Positions 5,730 through 9,055 of a stretch of DNA of 9,055 nt are shown here, in pieces. The notes below the pieces were generated by a model. It was not told the DNA's origin. It did no database searches and saw nothing but the letters and a program-made list of their open reading frames with translations. This DNA comes from Alphaproteobacteria bacterium (lineage in GTDB: Bacteria > Pseudomonadota > Alphaproteobacteria > Rhizobiales > Rhizobiaceae). The stretch lies in assembly GCA_017308345.1 (NCBI GenBank), contig JAFKFE010000546.1, positions 1 to 9,055 of the forward strand, given 5' to 3'. The first letter of the stretch is position 1; each line of letters opens with the position of its first letter. The position numbers and the translations under genes are program-made.

Positions 5730-6176
5730 TCAGGCGAGCCGTCGCTCGACGATGTAGATGTGATCCGCCGCAAGCACGACCTCGTCGCGCTGGTTGATGA
5801 CCTCGACGCGCTCGATCACGCGACCCGAGCCAGGGCGCTTCGGATCATCTTCCTTGGCGGCGATGGTGGTGCGCGTGCGGATCGTATCGCCGATGAAGAC
5901 CGGCTTGATGAAACGCAGCCGATCATAGCCGTAGGAGAAGGCGACAGGGTTGATGACGCTCGCGGTCAGGCCGACGCCGACCGAGAAGACCAGCGTGCCA
6001 TGCGCGATGCGCTGGCCGAACGGCGTCGTCTTCATGAACTCGGCGTCCATGTGATGCGGGAAGAAATCGCCGGTGTGGCCGGCATGGACGACGAAGTCCG
6101 TCTCGGTGATGGTGCGCCCGCTGGTGAGGCGCGAGGAGCCGATCTCATAGTCCTCGTAATAGGTGATCTGTTCCAT
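5730..6176 (-). CDS. MaoC-like hot-dog fold dehydratase/hydratase
   Basis: A 148-residue single hot-dog protein of the MaoC/(R)-hydratase type. The hydratase motif is present as [14 protein letters not shown] (33-46) with D37 and H42, spaced five apart like the catalytic Asp/His of (R)-specific enoyl-CoA hydratases; the intervening Asn of the usual GDxNPxH is Phe39. The [15 protein letters not shown] segment (53-67) is typical of the family, and a hydrophilic C-terminal strand ends the domain. Such enzymes normally add or remove water across an acyl-CoA or acid double bond. Here the gene is embedded in a sugar-acid operon, 8 bases after the Gfo/Idh gene and 17 before the SDR gene, and canonical fucose oxidation has no step for it. 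It may dehydrate a hydroxy-acid intermediate; this is speculation. The fold call is firm, the substrate unknown. Confidence 0.85.
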   Translation of the reverse strand: MEQITYYEDYEIGSSRLTSGRTITETDFVVHAGHTGDFFPHHMDAEFMKTTPFGQRIAHGTLVFSVGVGLTASVINPVAFSYGYDRLRFIKPVFIGDTIRTRTTIAAKEDDPKRPGSGRVIERVEVINQRDEVVLAADHIYIVERRLA

Positions 6177-6184
6177 ATCCTGTC

Positions 6185-7258
6185 TTACGGCTTTGCGGCC
6201 AGCGGCGTCGCCGGCGCGGCACTCGATTTATAGGCGGCCTCCACCAGCGCCATGGTGTGCCAGGCGTCCTCGACGGAGCTGACCAGTTCGGCATCCTCGC
6301 CGGATGCGAAACGCTGGACATTGGCCATGCGGCCGACAAAGGCATCGGGGAACCATTCGCCCGCTAGCGGCACGCTGACCCAGTCCGATCCGCCCTTGGG
6401 ATGGATTTCCAGGATGTCCGGCTCGCCGCGCGGGTAATCGAGATTGAGGCCGAGCTTGACATAGGCCGCCCCCTCGGTGCCGCAGATGCGGAACTCGCAA
6501 GCCTGGTGGCGGCGCCCGAATTTGTGGTCGTGGTTGATGGACAGCCCGCAGCGCACCGTGTCGCCGTAATCGAGGATGGCGCTGGTGCGGGTCTGCGCGA
6601 CCTTGTGATTGGGATGACCGAGCGTCTTGGCATGGACGCCCAGCGGATTGCCGAGAAGCTGGCGGATCAGGTCGAGATAGTGGATCGAGTGCATGGCGAT
6701 CTCGACGCGCGGCGCCTTGAGCAGGAATTCCCAGAGCTGCCAGGGCGTATCGAGCGCCAGCAGCGCGTCGAAGTCCACGACCTGGCCCAGCCAGCCCTTG
6801 GCGATCGCGTCCTTCAGCGCCAGCATCATCGGCGCGAAGCGGAGCTGGAAATTGACCGCCGCCTTGAGCTGCTTGGCGCGGCAGATTTCGAGGATCTCGG
6901 TCGCTTCGCCGAGATAGTTGCCCATCGGCTTCTGGATCAGGGCCACGGCGCCGTCCGGCAATGCCTTCAGTACCTCGGCGTGCCGGCCGGGCGGCGTCGC
7001 CAGGTCGAAGATCGCGTCCTTCACCGCCGCCGCTTCCTCGACCGAACGGAAGGCGGTCACGCCCCATTTGTCGGCGAGCTTACCAGCCTTCGCCTGATCC
7101 GGATCGTAGAGGCCGGAAATCGGGAAACCGCCCTTGCGATAGGCGGGGAAATGCGCGTCGCCGACGATCGAGCCGGCGCCGAAGGTGACGATCGGGCGCG
7201 GCTTCGAGGGCTTCGGCCAGGATTGCGCCAGCGATGCCGGATCGAAGGCATCAGTCAT
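6185..7258 (-). CDS. Gfo/Idh/MocA family NAD(P)-dependent oxidoreductase
   Basis: A 357-residue protein with an N-terminal Rossmann domain ([17 protein letters not shown], about 24-40, then LYDPDQAKA) and a C-terminal alpha/beta dimerisation domain from about residue 125. The hallmark EKP motif is QKP here (Q109-K110-P111); the lysine, which helps catalysis and cofactor placement, is kept. H180 and H183 in [15 protein letters not shown] occupy the region of the usual active-site acid/histidine pair. The family oxidises or reduces hydroxyls of sugars and inositols. In this operon it is a candidate for the missing sugar 1-dehydrogenase or for an epimerising or oxidising step on a related sugar. 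Its ATG lies inside the end of the mutarotase gene (8-base overlap), which points to tight co-expression. Residues 1-20 form a Pro- and Ser-containing lead that precedes the Rossmann core. Substrate not assignable from sequence. Confidence 0.85.
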   Translation of the reverse strand: MTDAFDPASLAQSWPKPSKPRPIVTFGAGSIVGDAHFPAYRKGGFPISGLYDPDQAKAGKLADKWGVTAFRSVEEAAAVKDAIFDLATPPGRHAEVLKALPDGAVALIQKPMGNYLGEATEILEICRAKQLKAAVNFQLRFAPMMLALKDAIAKGWLGQVVDFDALLALDTPWQLWEFLLKAPRVEIAMHSIHYLDLIRQLLGNPLGVHAKTLGHPNHKVAQTRTSAILDYGDTVRCGLSINHDHKFGRRHQACEFRICGTEGAAYVKLGLNLDYPRGEPDILEIHPKGGSDWVSVPLAGEWFPDAFVGRMANVQRFASGEDAELVSSVEDAWHTMALVEAAYKSSAAPATPLAAKP

Positions 7259-7580
7259 GATGGAAGACCTCGTCCATCGTCGCCCACCACTCGCCTTGCT
7301 TGCGGGTCGGCAGCGGCTCCTGGCAGGGCATGCAGACCGACCACCATTCCTGTGTCTTCGGATCGGCGGCCATCCTGGCCATGTCGGCGGCGTAATCGGC
7401 GCCGTGATATTCGAAATAGGAGAACAGGAGGTTCTCCGGCCGCTTCAGGTAGATCGAATAATTCTTGATGTTGCAGGCCGAGATCATGGTGAGCACGTCC
7501 GGCCAGACAGCGGCGTGGAGGCGGACATATTCCTCGACCTTCTCCGGCTTCAGGCCCAGCACCATTCCCATGCGCTGCAT
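7251..7580 (-). CDS. RhaM/FucM-type sugar mutarotase (DUF718 family)
   Basis: A 109-residue protein, the usual length of the L-rhamnose/L-fucose mutarotase family. It catalyses conversion between alpha and beta anomers of the pyranose in the cytosol. Features match the family along its length: YVRLHAAVWPDVL (18-30) with Y18 and H22 at the positions of the catalytic pocket of E. coli RhaM as I recall them, NYSIYLKRPENLLFSYFEYHG (40-60), the QEWW signature with W79-W80, and the end EVFH(H)D. In the characterised Xanthomonas fucose pathway a member of the same family is the L-fucose mutarotase, and the neighbouring L-fuconate dehydratase favours that assignment here. A strong GGGAGG lies about 6 bases before the ATG. 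Its stop overlaps the start of the Gfo/Idh gene by 8 bases. Confidence 0.88.
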   Translation of the reverse strand: MQRMGMVLGLKPEKVEEYVRLHAAVWPDVLTMISACNIKNYSIYLKRPENLLFSYFEYHGADYAADMARMAADPKTQEWWSVCMPCQEPLPTRKQGEWWATMDEVFHHD

Positions 7581-7590
7581 ACCCGCCTCC

Positions 7591-8703
7591 CTATTTCACG
7601 ATCGCCGTGGTGAATTCGGCGATGCTCCTTGCCTTCAATGCATCCCAGTCCCAGTCGATGCCGATGCCGGGCTCGCCGGGGGCCACCGCATGACCGTCCT
7701 CGATACGCATCTTCTTACCAGTAAGCTCGTCGAGCTGCGGAATATACTCGACATATTTGCCGTTCTGGATGGCGCAGACCAGACTGACATGCAGTTCCAT
7801 CAGGAAATGCGGGCAGACCGGCATGTCGAAGGCCTCCGCCGCGTGGGCGACCTTCAGCCAGGGCGTGATGCCGCCGATGCGGCCGACATCGACCTGGACG
7901 ATGTTGCAGCCGCCTTTCTGCATGTACTCGCGAAAGTGCCTGATCGAGTAGAGCGATTCGCCGACCGCGATCGGCGTCGCGGTCGAGTTCGATAGCCGCA
8001 CATGGCCGTCGATGTCGTCGGCCGGCAACGGCTCCTCGATCCAGGCGAGGTCGAGCTCGCGCAGCCGCTCGGCGCGGCGGATCGCCTCGTCGACCGAAAA
8101 GCCCTGGTTGCAGTCGGTCATGATCTCGTAGCCGTCGCCCACCGCCTTGCGCACCGCCGACAGCCGGGCGACGTCCTCGGAACCGTGCGGCTTGCCGATC
8201 TTGACCTTGGAGCCTGTGAAGCCCTTGGCCTTGGCGGCTAAAGCGTCATCGACCAGCGCCTGCGTCTCGATATGCAGCCAGCCGCCTTCGGTGGTGTAGA
8301 GCGGGCAGCGATCCTTGGCGCCGCCGGCGAGCTTCCAGAGCGGCAGGTTCTGCTTCCTGGCGCGCAGATCCCAAAGCGCCGTGTCGATCGCGGCCAGCGC
8401 GATCGCCGTGATGGCGCCGATGGTGGTGGCGTGGGTGGCGAATTCGAGCTCGTGCCAGATCGCCTCGATCTGGTCGGCGTCGCGGCCGATCAGGCGCGGC
8501 GCGAGATGGTCGGCCAGAAGCCGCATCACCGACGAGCCGCCGGTGCCGATCGTGTAGCTGTAACCGGTGCCCGACGCGCCGTCGGAATCGGTGATGGTGA
8601 CGATCGGCGTTTCCTGGCTGACGAAGCTCTGGATGGCGTCCGTGCGCTTCACCTTCGGCACGAGGTCGACCATGCGCAGTTCGATTTTCTCGATTTTCGC
8701 CAT
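7591..8703 (-). CDS. Enolase-superfamily acid-sugar dehydratase, mandelate racemase subgroup
   Basis: A 370-residue enzyme with the full mandelate-racemase subgroup active site, each residue two positions beyond its counterpart in Pseudomonas mandelate racemase (K164, K166, D195, E221, E247, D270, H297): K166 and K168 in SKVKIG, D197 in TDCNQ, E223 in IEEP, E249 in VGES, D272 in VDVGRIGG, H299 in CPHF. Metal ligands, the KxK base and the His-Asp dyad are therefore intact. Most uncharacterised members dehydrate an aldonate or aldarate to a 2-keto-3-deoxy acid; the 20s and 50s loop residues that set substrate (around GTGYSYTIGTGG, 45-56) do not let me name it. It is clearly different from the FucD protein in the same operon, so it may handle a second sugar acid imported by the same transporter, or an epimer. 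ATG at 8703 is 2 bases after the ABC ATPase stop. Confidence 0.85.
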   Translation of the reverse strand: MAKIEKIELRMVDLVPKVKRTDAIQSFVSQETPIVTITDSDGASGTGYSYTIGTGGSSVMRLLADHLAPRLIGRDADQIEAIWHELEFATHATTIGAITAIALAAIDTALWDLRARKQNLPLWKLAGGAKDRCPLYTTEGGWLHIETQALVDDALAAKAKGFTGSKVKIGKPHGSEDVARLSAVRKAVGDGYEIMTDCNQGFSVDEAIRRAERLRELDLAWIEEPLPADDIDGHVRLSNSTATPIAVGESLYSIRHFREYMQKGGCNIVQVDVGRIGGITPWLKVAHAAEAFDMPVCPHFLMELHVSLVCAIQNGKYVEYIPQLDELTGKKMRIEDGHAVAPGEPGIGIDWDWDALKARSIAEFTTAIVK

Positions 8704-8705
8704 GT

Positions 8706-9055
8706 TCAGCTCCTCAGCGACTTGCCGGTTTCGGCGGAGAACAGATGCGCGCGGCTCAGATCGAAGCTCATGCCGATCCTGTCGCCGGCTTTCAGCGGCT
8801 TGGGATTGAGCATGCGCGACACCCAGTCGGCGCCGTTGAATTCGGCGAAGACCAGCGTTTCATTGCCGAGCGGCTCGGTGATGCTGACCGGCAGCTCGAC
8901 GCGATGGACTTCGGTTTCCCCGCCCGAGCTCAGGCCGTGGCCGGTGGGGTAGAAATCATCGGGACGGATACCGAACACGACCTTGTCGCCGGCGGAGGTC
9001 CTCGGCTTGAACTGGCCAGGCAGAGGCAGACTGTCGCCGCCGCTGAAGACCAGTC
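8706..9055 (-). CDS. Sugar ABC transporter ATP-binding protein (MalK/UgpC type), C-terminal fragment
   Basis: The last 116 codons of a gene that begins beyond the right edge. The visible part is the regulatory/TOBE region of a CUT1-type sugar importer ATPase: KVVFGIRPDDF about 30 residues into the fragment corresponds to the GVRPE(H/D) motif of MalK and UgpC proteins, followed by beta-rich segments (VSITEPLGNETLVFAEFNG, then LKAGDRIGMSFDLSRAHLFSAETGKSL) typical of the family C-terminus. A GTG at 8978 is internal, not a start: coding continues upstream in frame (PLPGQFKPRTSAGDKV). Walker A, Walker B and the LSGGQ signature lie outside the window. The protein would energise inner-membrane uptake of the sugar processed by the downstream genes. 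Its stop is 2 bases from the next ATG. Confidence 0.9.
   Translation of the reverse strand, partial: LVFSGGDSLPLPGQFKPRTSAGDKVVFGIRPDDFYPTGHGLSSGGETEVHRVELPVSITEPLGNETLVFAEFNGADWVSRMLNPKPLKAGDRIGMSFDLSRAHLFSAETGKSLRS
8710..8715 (-). promoter_or_regulatory. Ribosome binding site GAGGAG inside the ABC ATPase 3' end
   Basis: On the minus strand GAGGAG lies in the last codons of the ABC ATPase gene, 6 bases before the ATG at 8703 of the enolase-family gene. The overlap of this site with the end of the upstream reading frame suggests translational coupling. Confidence 0.6.

Noticed and set aside
6401..7468. A 355-codon plus-strand open frame opposite the Gfo/Idh and mutarotase genes
   Set aside because: Same antisense GC-bias effect; it spans the junction of two well-supported minus-strand genes and shows no family motif.
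1..9055. Search for CRISPR arrays, tRNA or rRNA genes, IS elements and attachment sites
   Set aside because: No repeated spaced units, cloverleaf-like sequence, transposase motif or long terminal inverted repeat was found on either strand by eye.

Overview
The window is a GC-rich, densely coding stretch. Codon use, the mix of families (FadR-type GntR, GlxA-type AraC, a DUF2161-like nuclease, a MalK/UgpC-type sugar ABC ATPase, acid-sugar dehydratases) and the compact operons suggest an alphaproteobacterium of the Rhizobiales, possibly Mesorhizobium or a relative. The genus is an inference. No IS element, prophage, CRISPR, tRNA or rRNA was seen, and no non-coding gap exceeds about 100 bases.

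Left part (1-1016, minus strand): a FadR-subfamily GntR regulator is followed, with a 4-base ATGA overlap, by the N-terminus of a Cys/Met-metabolism PLP enzyme that runs off the left edge. An 11-bp perfect FadR-type palindrome (TGGTCCAACCA) and a TTGACA box lie in front of the regulator and favour an internal GTG start at 971.

Middle-left (1050-2845): a DJ-1/PfpI protein resembling isonitrile hydratase (minus) and a GlxA-type AraC regulator (plus) diverge from a 98-base control region. The N-terminal half of the regulator is clearly homologous to the neighbouring enzyme, so the pair looks like an enzyme with its own paralogous sensor-regulator. The regulator converges on a DUF2161-like PD-(D/E)XK protein across a gap holding two hairpins.

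Right part (3635-9055, minus strand): seven genes read in the order ABC transporter ATPase (partial), mandelate-racemase-type enolase, RhaM/FucM mutarotase, Gfo/Idh/MocA oxidoreductase, MaoC-like hydratase, SDR dehydrogenase, L-fuconate dehydratase. Spacing is from -8 to +17 bases, except 68 before the last gene. This looks like an operon for uptake and non-phosphorylative oxidation of L-fucose or a closely related sugar: import, anomer interconversion, oxidation, dehydration of the aldonate to a 2-keto-3-deoxy acid, then oxidation by the SDR. A classical aldose dehydrogenase, lactonase and FAH-type diketo-acid hydrolase are not in view. The extra Gfo/Idh, MaoC and second enolase proteins are the least explained part of the window.
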